A stretch of 64,000 bases of DNA from the NCBI RefSeq assembly GCF_963678635.1, contig NC_087066.1, positions 62,874,282-62,938,281 of the forward strand, in the 5' to 3' direction. Below the pieces are notes generated by a model. The model had not been told where the DNA came from. It saw only the letters and a program-made list of their open reading frames with translations, and searched no databases. Numbering within the stretch: the first letter of the stretch is position 1; the number at the start of each line of letters is the position of its first letter. This document shows, in pieces, positions 10,596 through 20,898 of the stretch. This DNA comes from Symsagittifera roscoffensis (taxonomy: Eukaryota; Xenacoelomorpha; Acoela; Convolutidae). Position numbers and translations under genes: made by a program.

Positions 10596-11974
10596 CCATT
10601 GGAATGAAGCGTGACTTGCATCTTTCCCAGAAATTTTAACGGATTGTTTCCGTAATCGCGGATTTGGTCGTCTTGTGGATTCAGCGGTTTCAATTGTACG
10701 TTGACTGTCCCCAGGGTACGTTTTAGTTCCCCAATAGTGAAGATGGATATTGGCGAACCACTGTCAATCCAGGCTTGAGTTGCTTTGCCGTTGATTCTTA
10801 AGGCTAGTTTGGCCCCCGCGACTTTTAATTCCGTTTCCTCCTTCCGCCGAATTGACATAACCACATACTCCGTCGAACTATCCGAATCCCATCCATGTGC
10901 CGGTGTCTTTGAATCAGTCACCCATCCGACAGAACTTCCGTAATTGGATGCACTCTCCTCCGGATAATCTTGGGTAGTCCCGCCATTGGTGTTATCCTCA
11001 TTTATCATGCCTACGCGACCCCTATTCGCCGATCGACGTCCTCTACAAGTTCGCTCATAGTGTCCCATTTTCTTGCAAAAATTGCAGGTTACATTTCTTG
11101 CTGGGCACTTTGGAATGTGGTCCGGGGTAAAACCACTCTGGTCGCAATTGTAGCACTTGCGATCTGCTGCTCCTCCGAGGCCCCTTGTGCCGCCCCTGCC
11201 AAATCCACGTCCGCCTCTTTGGAATGGACGACGGTACCCTCCTCTAATTGCGCTTATAGGCTCCGCTTTAATTTGTAGTGAACCCGCTGGTGCCGCAGTA
11301 AGTCCCCCACCGGATACTTTATACGACTTTGCGTATTTGTCCCCCCGTTCATATGACAAAGCAATCCGGTAGACCTCATCTGGTGTCTTAGTTGAACGGC
11401 ATAGCTCCGTTTGGGCTTCCTTGTTGGACATATTTACTATGAATACATCACGTAACACCCGTCGTTCCAATGTTCCCAATGAGCATCTAGCGGCTAGTCC
11501 ACTCAAAATGGAGTGAAATTCTTCTAGCGTTTCCCCGTCACGTTGTTTCCGAGATAGTAGCTGATACGTCTCGAATGTTTCGTTTCTTTCCTTGCGGAAA
11601 ACACTCTCAAATTCATCCAAAACCCGTGGATATCGGGTAGTCGCCAGGTCCAGATGGGGCTTCCGGTTATGTAATTCGTCCTGTCCACGTTCCCCCAAAC
11701 ACAAATAGAGGTTAGAAATTAGTGTCTGCTCTGCTTCCACTCGATTTTTCCCATTCACCTCCTCTGGCAGACCGGTAATTTGCGCCTCAGTGAGCGTATT
11801 AGCAAAATAAAATGCCGTCGGATTGAATGAATGTTTTGCTATTACACCCCAGGTGAATCGTGTAATCCAATGCTCCCACAACATTGGTGCTTCCGTACAT
11901 TTACTCGGCCAAAATGCCGTAATTTCCAGTGGATTTTTCCCTGATCCCGCGCTTTGTCCTGCTTGCTGCGCCAT
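10517..11974 (-). CDS. gag: Gag with two zinc knuckles, continuing into aspartic protease (element 1)
   Basis: 485 codons. The N-terminal two-thirds is a capsid-like helical region. Two Cys-His knuckles follow, the first of variant spacing (CYNC...H...C) and the second canonical CX2CX4HX4C (CNFCKKMGHYERTC). A retropepsin follows in the same frame: AWIDSGSPISIF gives the DSG active site and IIGRDL the distal motif. The ATG is formed by the last base of the 5' LTR plus the first two bases of the primer binding site, so there is no leader between LTR and gag. The frame ends at a TAG just after the protease motif, and pol continues in the -1 frame. No canonical slippery heptamer is seen there. 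Confidence 0.9.
   Translation of the reverse strand: MAQQAGQSAGSGKNPLEITAFWPSKCTEAPMLWEHWITRFTWGVIAKHSFNPTAFYFANTLTEAQITGLPEEVNGKNRVEAEQTLISNLYLCLGERGQDELHNRKPHLDLATTRYPRVLDEFESVFRKERNETFETYQLLSRKQRDGETLEEFHSILSGLAARCSLGTLERRVLRDVFIVNMSNKEAQTELCRSTKTPDEVYRIALSYERGDKYAKSYKVSGGGLTAAPAGSLQIKAEPISAIRGGYRRPFQRGGRGFGRGGTRGLGGAADRKCYNCDQSGFTPDHIPKCPARNVTCNFCKKMGHYERTCRGRRSANRGRVGMINEDNTNGGTTQDYPEESASNYGSSVGWVTDSKTPAHGWDSDSSTEYVVMSIRRKEETELKVAGAKLALRINGKATQAWIDSGSPISIFTIGELKRTLGTVNVQLKPLNPQDDQIRDYGNNPLKFLGKMQVTLHSNGWTCSSDINVIGGCRPSIIGRDLMPH
11956..11973 (-). other. Primer binding site of the 6.1-kb element
   Basis: TGGCGCAGCAAGCAGGAC directly abuts the inner edge of the 5' LTR and starts with TGG, the complement of a tRNA CCA end. 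This is where a host tRNA primes minus-strand DNA synthesis. I could not name the tRNA. The same bases encode the first residues of Gag. Confidence 0.75.
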
Positions 11975-12173
11975 GTGAAAAATGCAGGTTCAATATCTTT
12001 AATTCACTGAACTAAGATTGACTCGTTTAGTCTTTAACGGTTAACAACAATGAATCCAAACATCGCAGACTAAACTTAAGGTTGGCAGGTATTAATTAAT
12101 TAGTAGCCGCACCAGACACATAGCTAACCAATGGCGCCAACACGTAATATATGATTAGATACTATATATGACA
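11974..12173 (-). repeat. 5' LTR of the 6.1-kb Gypsy element
   Basis: 200 bases, the same as 6029-6228 over their whole length as read by eye. Outer flank AAAC matches the flank of the other LTR, giving a 4-bp target duplication. A TATATAG lies near its 5' end on the minus strand and is the likely core promoter for the element. Confidence 0.93.
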
Positions 12174-15100
12174 AAACCTATTTTGAAATTATTTATTAGC
12201 CACCTCTCTGAGCATAACAACTCTCAACATTTTTCACTTTGGATGTTGCAAAAATATTTTTCTATTTAACTTCAATTCAGTCACTAGAAAATTGCTATTG
12301 TTACTTACATTCTGTTCATTGAAGTGTCAGAATTTTCGGTCAGAATGGAAATGATTAATATTAATAAAAAAATAAACAAATTCTTGAAAAAAGGAGGAGA
12401 ATTCATCGAATACAACAAAACTTAATCAATACGTCTATACAGTTTTTGGTGCGATATTTAAATGAGATTTTGAGTCGTTCTAATTTGCAAATGAATTGGC
12501 CAAGAAGCGACTAACATGATTCTTTTCAAGTTATAAGTTGTTTAGTTTACTAAAATTTTACATCAACCAGCACAGAATAAAATTATGAAGATAATTTTAA
12601 TTCATGTTACGGTCAAGCCGAATCAAAAAGCTATCAATAAAAGATAATAGTCAGCTTAAGAAAACACTTAGGTGATGAGCTGATAGTTATGGAACATTGA
12701 AAACCGGTTGCCTCTCGCTCAGGGTTTCAAGCCCCTGATCACCCTGAAGGCTGCCGCTTACCCGGAAAGTTTTCTCCGACATCCATTTTTGATTAGCTCA
12801 AAATAAAAAAAACTCTAAACGCCGGGTTAAATTCAGATGAAAATCATGAAATTCAGACTAACTGTTGACTTTTTAGAGTTGGAACAGGAAAAACAAACGA
12901 CATGATACCACGCTAAGACACCTCAGAACGTTTTTTGAGGTTTTTAAACTATCTTTTAAACAACACTAAGCAATAGCTTCCCCCAACATAATTAAGAGTA
13001 AAAGTGATAAAAACAATTAGTAAATAAATACATTTTTTTTCGAGGAATTGACTTTTTCAAGACAATCGCCAAAAAACCAAAATAAAAACTATAGCATCTA
13101 GTTATCAAAACGTTGAAAGCAAGCTTCAAACGTTTTTTCTGCGGCTCTTATCCAGAAAATTGATAATTTTTTGCAATTGCAAACTACAATTTAAGTCGGG
13201 AACTAGTGTTTGATGGATTGTGCTGGGACAAGTTAAAACTTTTCGTTTGTTGTAGATGAATTTTGATTATAATCATAATCATAATAATAAATTGTTTCCA
13301 AACGATATCTAGTAACAGAGATATTTATAAAAACTTACAAATACAAATCGGAATCCTATGAGAAAACATCATAAAGCCAGCACGGCCCGTTTTCAGGTGT
13401 CTCAGTAAGCAGTAAACATTCCACAAAAATTTCAGATGTAAAAAAATCTTGAAAGAGGTAGAAAAATTTCCTGTTATGATAAAGAGTTTCCGGTTAAGGG
13501 CAAACAGTGAACTCCTATTGTCCGAATCACTAAGATTATGGGTAGTGGTAACCTCGTTGTCTCTCTGCGGGAAGAGAATTTCCTTCGAATAATCCTGAGC
13601 TATCCCCAAAAAAGCAAGCAAACTTCGAAGCAAATTATAAAAAGCAAGCATATCAGCTTTTTGCTATTTTATGAATAGCTTTTTTGGTCTTAATTTGATG
13701 AATTAATTTGAAATGTTTGCATTTTTGAGTTAATTAGGCTTATACTTATAGGCCTTTGGCGAAAAACTTAATTTTAGCCAGCTTGATAACTACTGCATCG
13801 GATACAACCGAACAGTTAAATATGCGCTCAAATCATCTGACACATTCGAACCTATAATCTATTATGAAAGTGCTCTATATTTCAATGGCTCTGGTTCACC
13901 GGAAAATACTCAAAAGTGAAAGCAGACAATTTTTTTTCCGAAAAAAATATGAACAAGATGAATAAATATCAAACCTGAAGTGTCAGCAGAACAATGGTTC
14001 CCCTACTTTGCAACTATTACCTTTTGTTTATTTCTGATGATCCATCTTTTAAACCATAACCTTGAGTATTTTACAACTAACTCCGTATAAATTGCTTCAA
14101 TTTTTTTTTACAAGAAATTGTGGATCTTCATATGAGTTTTAAATGGTCGTTTTTGATATGACACAACTAATGTTTTTTGTAGCATTTCACGTTCTGCCAA
14201 ACAGTAAACAGCGTCGAGAAGATCTTGAGTAATGATTTCAAGCAAAAATTCTACCAATAACAGGATTAAGGGATACTTGAAAAATCAAAACTTTGGTATT
14301 AAAAGCTAACTGTTCCTCTTTAGGCGTATTATGAAGGGTAGAAGTGAAAAAAAAACTATAAGCAACAGAATAATTCAGTTATGAAAAAGCAATTCAGTAG
14401 GTTGTTCTGTTCCACTAAAACGGGAGAGCTGGAAATGGAAGCTGGAAGTGAAAATATGTGGGCGCTAAGTGGGTCGCAATTTAAATGAGCTCAAAATGAG
14501 GGATCAACTCTTCTGCATTTGGTGTAGAAGTAACCCCTGGCTCAAAAAAGAGGCTGCAAATATTCACAGGGAGAAATTATGACTTCTTCAATCGCATAAA
14601 GATGTCTAAATGGTCATTCATCCGAAACCAAAATTGACAGATTCTCATGAAGACGAAAATTGACACAGTTCATGAATACTACAAACCAAAATGCAACAAA
14701 ATATGAAAAATTGTTAAAAAGTATATGAAACCATATGTTGGTTGATAATATATTTATTAGTCTTATTCATTAACTAGTTAGTTTTCCAAAATACGCATTA
14801 ATGCATAGGCAAAGCTGTATCGACCAGCCTAACCGTTGACTTTTGATTGACGATTATGATGCAAATTTTGTTAAATATTCGAAGGTATTTGGTAATTAGA
14901 CAAAGTGGGATTTACTTCACTTGGATACTCAAAAAGAGAAGAGATTAAGTGAAAATATGGAATTGAACAAGATTTGGTATGTTGTGTTGGTATGATACCC
15001 ACTCTCGTAGGTCATTAAGCAACCGTGTCATTAAACCGAAACTTATTCAACTACCCCTCCAAGTCAAAATTTCACACAAAAAAAATTTCCCAATTTGCTT

Positions 15101-15865
15101 CATCACTATAACGTCACAGATTAGAAAAGTATTGCATAAAACAAATGTATTGTATAATTTCGATTTGGATACTATGATTAGCTAATTTTTCTATCCACTG
15201 CGTGCAGACTGTTTCACAGCACAGTGGTATTGGTTAGAAAAAGGGTGGCGTTGGTACTTTTTCCTCCAAATTTATGCCAAATTTGCTTTACTTGTCACTT
15301 TTTACCATTCCAATACGCCTAAAAAGCAGTTCGCATTTCTGCGGCGTAAAATGGGAGTACGGGCACACTTCTATTCACATTCAATTCAAAAAGTAATCCT
15401 TTGCTTAACCGTAAAAAAAATTGTAATGATAATGGAACCCTATTTCAAATTTCTCTTCTACGTAAATTGATGGCTAAGCAGGAAATGAGCTGAACGAAAT
15501 GATGAAAGGATAACCTAAGGGAGGATCAAAGTTACCAAGTACACGAGAAGGACGAGCTATATCAGCTACAGGACATATTGCTTCTCAACCTTCGACCGAT
15601 TCTTGCATTTGTCATTTTGTGTAATTTATCTGCAGCAGATTTTTGATTTCGACCAATAGAGCGATCTCTCCCGCCTATTTTTGGCCGATTAGTCCTGAAA
15701 CTTTGCTAGGATGCAACTTATTTAACAATTTACGCATTTTTCTGAGAGTGCGAGGGCTTGGGGTTAGTTACAAAAATTACAAAAAACTTGCCTACCATTT
15801 TATTAGTTTTCCTACTTCTCCCACAAGGTTAAACAAGACTGGTCGTATCAGGGCGAAGCCCTGAA
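12174..15865. other. AT-rich intergenic DNA, no gene seen
   Basis: A 108-codon frame at 13325-13651 (minus) has no recognisable features or homology. Many direct A/T runs. No terminal repeats, RNA genes or splice-linked coding segments could be supported. Confidence 0.55.
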
Positions 15866-16366
15866 TGTTCCGACTGCCTTCTAAGATTTATGGAGCAATA
15901 ATAACATTAAAAAATTAAATGAATTAAAACAAAGTGAAAAAAAAATTGTTCTAAAATTTGAACTTTTTTATGAAAATCATCCCCCCACACGCCATATAAA
16001 GTACAAAAGGATAGATATCGCTCCTTGTAACAAATAACTTATGGCAAATAAGCTTCTTTCAACCAATTTGGAACGATTTCTAAGACGGATTAACTGTGCG
16101 CTTACGCGTTAATAGCGCGAAATATGTCGCGCGTTAATTGTCCCAAATTGGCCAAAATGGCAATCTTTAAACCCCCGAAACTTTACGAAAAATGATTACA
16201 GGTAAAATATCTTTTCAAATTTGAGCTCAAGACAACAATACCTTTCGAATAATATTTAAAAATTCCGTCAAAAATGGCTAGTTAAAAAGTCGAAATTTGT
16301 CTGAAGAAAAAAAACCCACCCCGAGCACAAATATTCCGTTACTTTCGTATCGAAAGTCGGAACAAA
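15866..16366. repeat. Probable MITE with TGTTCCGACT inverted ends
   Basis: The left end TGTTCCGACT at about 15866 is matched by AGTCGGAACA at about 16353-16362. The interior contains the dispersed repeat shared with 2260-2590. About 500 bases with short terminal inverted repeats and no coding capacity fits a non-autonomous DNA transposon. The target duplication was not clear. Confidence 0.45.
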
Positions 16367-16491
16367 AAGACCCCTTTTGCCAAAAAAAGTCCCGAATAAA
16401 GCAGAAGCGGTTTTTGGTCAGTTTTAACATGAGTCATCTGTTGAGAAAATAGTGCTTTACAACGCTCTCTCCCTTTTCAAAATTAGTAACA

Positions 16492-16530
16492 CGGAGGCAA
16501 AGCTAAGCTTCGCGCCACTTCCGATACAAC
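16492..16530. repeat. Module R copy 1 (GAAGC-GAGCTTCGC type)
   Basis: A diverged copy of a short module with approximate form GAGGC.AAGC..AGCTTCGC..CACTT.CGATACAACA. Clearer copies lie at 26998, 31100, 32597, 35033 and 38396. Confidence 0.4.
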
Positions 16531-16784
16531 ATAAACATAACAAAACATAGCAAGTCGAAAAAAAAGAATTATGTTGAAAAAACTAAAGAAACCAAAATGT
16601 TCGTATATTCAAAACAAGAAAACAAGGGGGCAAGTTTTTGGATTTTGCATTACATATGCTGGATGAAATGGGTTAGTTATTTTACTGGCAGGGTAGTTTT
16701 CGAGTCAAAAAGTTTACAAAAATTGATCAAAAAAGCACAAACTTGACTGTTCCGCGAATCATACTTTTTTGTGTAATAATATTT

Positions 16785-17000
16785 GAACGTAGCCGCTAGA
16801 GCAGCAGAGGTTCACACATCAGTTGTTTCGAGTGAATGCAAACACTCAAAATTTGAGAGTTTCGTTTTCAAAAAAAGTCAAATAGTTTCAAAAGACGAAA
16901 CAAAAACCAATTACTGGTTTTCCTAGCGCCATAAATTTTTGTTTAGAAAAATTGAGCGTAGCCGCTAAGCAGGCGAGCTTCACATAACGCGTTCTATACA
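16785..17000. repeat. Direct repeat of a GCGTAGCCGCTA-GCAG-GAG-TTCACA unit
   Basis: The segment at 16790-16820 (GTAGCCGCTAGAGCAGCAGAGGTTCACA) recurs with changes at 16967-16995. The intervening 150 bases are AT-rich. No coding potential seen. Confidence 0.4.
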
Positions 17001-17843
17001 TTTAACCCATAATCTCAGATTTGGGAGAGTAATTTTTGAGAAAACCAAAAAAATCTAAAATTATGGGTCAACCATTCCCCCCACAGACTTCTTCGAAGGC
17101 TGTAGACAGTAGGACAAAGAGACAAGGGGATTATGCAGGCACACAGGGGAGTAGGCGCTCTTTTCATTGATACACTTTTTAAAATTCCGGTAGAGTAGTT
17201 TTCTACTGAACTAAAAGTTTTGTTGAAATGTGAAAAAAATTTCTAAGCGTCTCAAAAAAGTATAAAAAAATCCAATCCCATACATTTTCATAATATCTGA
17301 TTTTGTCGAACAAGATTTTACTCCGTCGAAATTACAAAATATACGTTGACTAAGCCGATGCAACATCAGCAGAAACCATTTCGTAAAAATTTTAAAAAAG
17401 TTTATCAAAATCCGACATGGTAAAATGACAAATTAAAAAACTTTCAAATATACTAAAAAAACACAATCAAAATAAAATCCTTGCTTTACAAACTAGTTTG
17501 ATGAAAATTAGTACCAGATAACAAACAAGATATTTAAAACTAGAAGTGAAGATCCTCTCCTCTAGAAGTGATCCTGTGGACAAAGTTGTTTACGGGAAAA
17601 AAGTATAGTACCCGATTGCAATACCCTTGCTTATTGCAAGGGTAATAATAGCTACGAAGTTATCTAGGGAAGTTGTAAAAGAGCACCAATGTGGCAGCTT
17701 AGCTAAATGTAAAAAATATTGAGAACCATAATTTCAATAATTCAATATTTGGGAAATTGAAACAGGGAGTAATCTAATAGAATCATATATTAACACTGAA
17801 ATTGAAATATCGTCACAGCTTTTAGTTTTCATTTAAAACTAGT

Positions 17844-17849
17844 TTTATT
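17844..17849 (-). terminator. AATAAA polyadenylation signal of the PNUTS gene
   Basis: AATAAA on the minus strand, only 10 bases past the TGA stop. With cleavage usually 10-30 bases downstream, the 3' untranslated region would be about 30-45 bases. No better signal lies within the next few dozen bases. Confidence 0.6.
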
Positions 17850-17859
17850 CGAGAGCTTC

Positions 17860-20847
17860 TCAATCGTGTCGAGTTTTGGACTTGGGACTATCTTTAGGGG
17901 AAGTACTTCTTTTCCTTTCACTGCTCCGGGAGTCGCGCTTTTCGTCCTTGCGATGATCTCGGTTTCGCTCCGAGTCGCGATGCCGATCTCTCTTTGGCGA
18001 GTCTCGTCTGTAATCCGAATCTCTCCGGCTATCGCTACTTCGTCTAGGGTCGTTGTCTTTTTTCCGACCGGAATCTTTTCGGCTGTCGGTTTGTTTTCTC
18101 GAGTCAGCTATATAAGGTCTATTTCTGTCTCTCGTTGACTCGTTGGGAGCGGTAGGAAATTTGCTCGCGGTTTTCTTGTCGTGACTAAATCGACATGTTT
18201 TTCCGTGATGACATTTTCCTTGTGCAAAATACTTGCAAAGCATCGTCGCTGTGTTGTTTTGGTTTCGCGCGTTGAAATTATTTCGCTGGTTTTGATGAAA
18301 ATTCGGATCATTTTGATTGCTAAGCGATGGCGGGAAAAATTGATTTCCAAATCCGTTGTTATGGTTTCCATTTTGTCCGTTATCATAGGAGGCTCCTCGT
18401 TGACCTATTGATCCGGAGTTCGGCGGGAAACTGTTTGCCTGGAATGGTTGATTTGGAAAAGGCGGTTGACCGAAAGGCGGCGGGGTAAACAAGTTTGGGG
18501 TTTTCTGATTTGGGGGCTGCATGAAACCTGGAGGCATGTTGATACCAGGTGGAGGTGATATAACAGAGTTGTTCACAGGGGGAAAACCAGATACAGGAGA
18601 TATAAATTGGTTCCCACGCTGCTGAATCATAGCATTTTGGGTGACACCAATTGGATTAACAATCACTTGAGGAGTTTGGGAGGTAATTGGTACATTGACG
18701 TTGATATTTAAATTTCCAGGAAATGGCGGTGCAGATAAGGCGTTCTTCTGCTGCAATGGATTCAAAGGGTCAACTTTCATTTGCAACGATGCAGCACCCA
18801 AAATTGATGGATTAATTATTGATTGCATACCGGGTAGGTTACCAGCCATTTGATTAGTCTGGACCGGCGGAATAAGACCACCTACTGCTAAGTTGGGTTG
18901 ATTCAAGTCATGATGATTGGCTAATTGACCCAAATTTGGATTAGAGTTTGAGATCACAGGGTCTTCTTCTTCAGCGCCTGAGTCTATTTCCATTCCTTGC
19001 GGCTCGATATCATCGTACGGTATTACCACCGGATCCTGATTAGGTCTGTAACTCTCAATCAATTCGGGTTCTCTTGGGGAAGAAGGTATGGTCAACAAAT
19101 TCGGGTAGACTTCTGGCAGAATTTGTTGTTCACGAGCGATCTGGACTTCCCTTTCTTTACTAAGATGACCTCTAGGTTTGTTCACTTCTTCATGAAGATC
19201 TAGACCGATCAATTTCCACGTCACTTTATCGACACTTGCATACGAAGTTGGCTCCACGCTGTTCACTCCGCCGACTGTCGACGATGCCGAATAGTTTTGT
19301 TGCTGTCTGATTTTTCGCTCCAGAAGCATCTCTCGCTTAGTTATGTCGACCGCATCTCGCATGTTGTCAACAGCATTCGAATCTCGATCGCCGAACATAC
19401 TTTTCATTGCCCTTTCTTCGTCATCTAGCTCATAAATTTTAACTAGTACTAACTCCTCGTCAATTCTCCATTTGACTCGTTTCTTTCCATCATCGCCTTT
19501 GTGAACTTCAGAACTTTCTGATTTTTCACCTGGAGAAACATTTCCTGAATTAGATCCGCTAGACTCAGTTTTAACTTCAGCATTACTGGCGGCCAAATCC
19601 AGAGAAGAAGGTTTTCCAGAGCTAGACTCCGATGTTTTCTTGACTACCTTTACAGTTTTAGATTGGGGTGCTGTTAAACTACTGACAATTTTCTTCTTTT
19701 TCTTCACTGGCGATGGAAGCGCGACTTCGACAGGTTTAAACATGTCATCGCAGAGACTTATTTGTCGTACGACTGGTTTCGGCTTACTGGGAACATTCGA
19801 AGCATTCGGTTGTGTGCTTTTATGACCTTCACTTTTGCTCTGAACAACTTCTGGTTCTTTTTTCACCGTTTCTTGATTATTAATCGTAGTTTTCACACCA
19901 GCTTTGCCTTTCTCCATGCTTTGCTTAATCTGTCCCAAAATATCTACATTTTTACTACTTTGCGAAAACGGCTGATTGACTACTTTGAGATGCTCCTGTA
20001 ATTTTACTTTTTTGGCATCTGGTATTTTACTTGTTTCGCTTTTTGTTGCAAACTTTTCCGAGCTCATCTTTTTGACATCAATGCTCTCATTAGAAGGCCT
20101 CTTCTTCGCTTTTTGAGGCTTACTACCCGGAGCTGCTTTAATATCAAACAAGTTAATTTCCTTTCTCACAGAGCCTTCAATTTTAAGCTTTGGTGCAACA
20201 CTTGATGCAATTTTTGCTGGGTGTTTGTCTGTATTTTTACCTTCGCTTTTCGGAGATTTAGGCTCACTTTTGATCTCCATTTTATCAGTTTTAGAATCAC
20301 GGGGACTCCTGTCAAGATCCTTTGACTTACTGGGAGAGTCATGGTGCTTATCACTTGAATTACTTTTATGAGCATTTTGTGCCTTAATTACATCCATCCA
20401 TAATTCGACTACCTGGCCTGCAAGTTTCTGCACAGTGCTGCTCATTTTAGAGTCTTTTGACAAACTTTTGACCAATCTAGGGGTCGCATTTTGCTTCAGA
20501 ACATCTACACTTACAGGGAGTGTTTTCAAAGCTCTAAGGACATCTTCGATGAATAGATTCGAATCGAAAGCTGGATTCTTCTCGAAGCTATCCGAACTGG
20601 CTTCGGAAGTAATATCAGCAAGCCATTGGTTCATAATTTTCCAGCCTCCCGCGTTAACAAACTTCTTCAAAAACCCTTCGTTTTTCGTGGCTAGAATCAA
20701 GTTCAAGTAAATACAGCGGGACTCCATTTTGTTCATGTCTCGCATGAGGGCGACTACTCGAACTATTTCCTCGGAGCACTTGATGCCTCCGTTATCGGAC
20801 ATTACAGGGTCTAGAGCTTGCAGCAGTTGATTGATTCGGTTCACCAT
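17860..20847 (-). CDS. PNUTS-like PP1 nuclear targeting subunit (PPP1R10 family)
   Basis: PNUTS holds protein phosphatase 1 on chromatin and RNA polymerase II, with WDR82 and TOX4 in the PTW complex. The first 150 residues form a TFIIS-N/LW helical domain (NRINQLL..., SRCIYLNLILATKN, VLKQNATPRLVKSLSK). A long Ser/Lys-rich region follows. The PP1 docking motif is RVKW in a KKRVKWRIDEELV context, with an acidic YELDDEER segment after it as in known PNUTS. Next come Pro/Asn/Gln-rich sequence, a CCCH zinc finger (CX7CX5CX3H, CKYFAQGKC...H) about 105 residues from the end, and an Arg/Asp/Ser-rich tail. I start at the Met whose codon is at 20847-20845. The frame is open 17 codons further up to a TAG but has no ATG there. 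It is 995 codons without an intron. Confidence 0.88.
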   Translation of the reverse strand: MVNRINQLLQALDPVMSDNGGIKCSEEIVRVVALMRDMNKMESRCIYLNLILATKNEGFLKKFVNAGGWKIMNQWLADITSEASSDSFEKNPAFDSNLFIEDVLRALKTLPVSVDVLKQNATPRLVKSLSKDSKMSSTVQKLAGQVVELWMDVIKAQNAHKSNSSDKHHDSPSKSKDLDRSPRDSKTDKMEIKSEPKSPKSEGKNTDKHPAKIASSVAPKLKIEGSVRKEINLFDIKAAPGSKPQKAKKRPSNESIDVKKMSSEKFATKSETSKIPDAKKVKLQEHLKVVNQPFSQSSKNVDILGQIKQSMEKGKAGVKTTINNQETVKKEPEVVQSKSEGHKSTQPNASNVPSKPKPVVRQISLCDDMFKPVEVALPSPVKKKKKIVSSLTAPQSKTVKVVKKTSESSSGKPSSLDLAASNAEVKTESSGSNSGNVSPGEKSESSEVHKGDDGKKRVKWRIDEELVLVKIYELDDEERAMKSMFGDRDSNAVDNMRDAVDITKREMLLERKIRQQQNYSASSTVGGVNSVEPTSYASVDKVTWKLIGLDLHEEVNKPRGHLSKEREVQIAREQQILPEVYPNLLTIPSSPREPELIESYRPNQDPVVIPYDDIEPQGMEIDSGAEEEDPVISNSNPNLGQLANHHDLNQPNLAVGGLIPPVQTNQMAGNLPGMQSIINPSILGAASLQMKVDPLNPLQQKNALSAPPFPGNLNINVNVPITSQTPQVIVNPIGVTQNAMIQQRGNQFISPVSGFPPVNNSVISPPPGINMPPGFMQPPNQKTPNLFTPPPFGQPPFPNQPFQANSFPPNSGSIGQRGASYDNGQNGNHNNGFGNQFFPPSLSNQNDPNFHQNQRNNFNARNQNNTATMLCKYFAQGKCHHGKTCRFSHDKKTASKFPTAPNESTRDRNRPYIADSRKQTDSRKDSGRKKDNDPRRSSDSRRDSDYRRDSPKRDRHRDSERNRDHRKDEKRDSRSSERKRSTSPKDSPKSKTRHD

Positions 20848-20898
20848 TGGGGAATGTCGCACGCCACCAGCACTCAGGTCCAAGTCCACATGAACCAA

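Larger units (their letters stand above)
6029..12173 (-). mobile_element. Complete Ty3/Gypsy LTR retrotransposon, 6,145 bp
   Basis: Two 200-bp direct repeats bound the element. As far as I can compare them base by base they are identical. They start TGT and end ACA and are flanked by the 4-bp duplication AAAC (6025-6028 and 12174-12177). Reading on the minus strand, the order is gag with zinc knuckles, aspartic protease, reverse transcriptase, RNase H, integrase and a basic tail. Protease-RT-RNase H-integrase is the Ty3/Gypsy order. Identical LTRs mean a recent insertion, yet gag-pol is divided by three -1 frame changes. These could be recoding sites, fresh mutations, or single-base deletions in the assembly. 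Confidence 0.93.

Noticed and set aside
10517-10600. Canonical slippery heptamer at the gag-pro/pol overlap of element 1
   Set aside because: The frame change is needed near the TAG, but no X XXY YYZ word in the correct phase was found there.
17600-17660. Helitron 3' end (hairpin ACCCTTGC...GCAAGGGT)
   Set aside because: The hairpin resembles a Helitron terminus, but the following bases are not CTRR at the right distance, and related copies at 25567 and 31983 do not show a common end.
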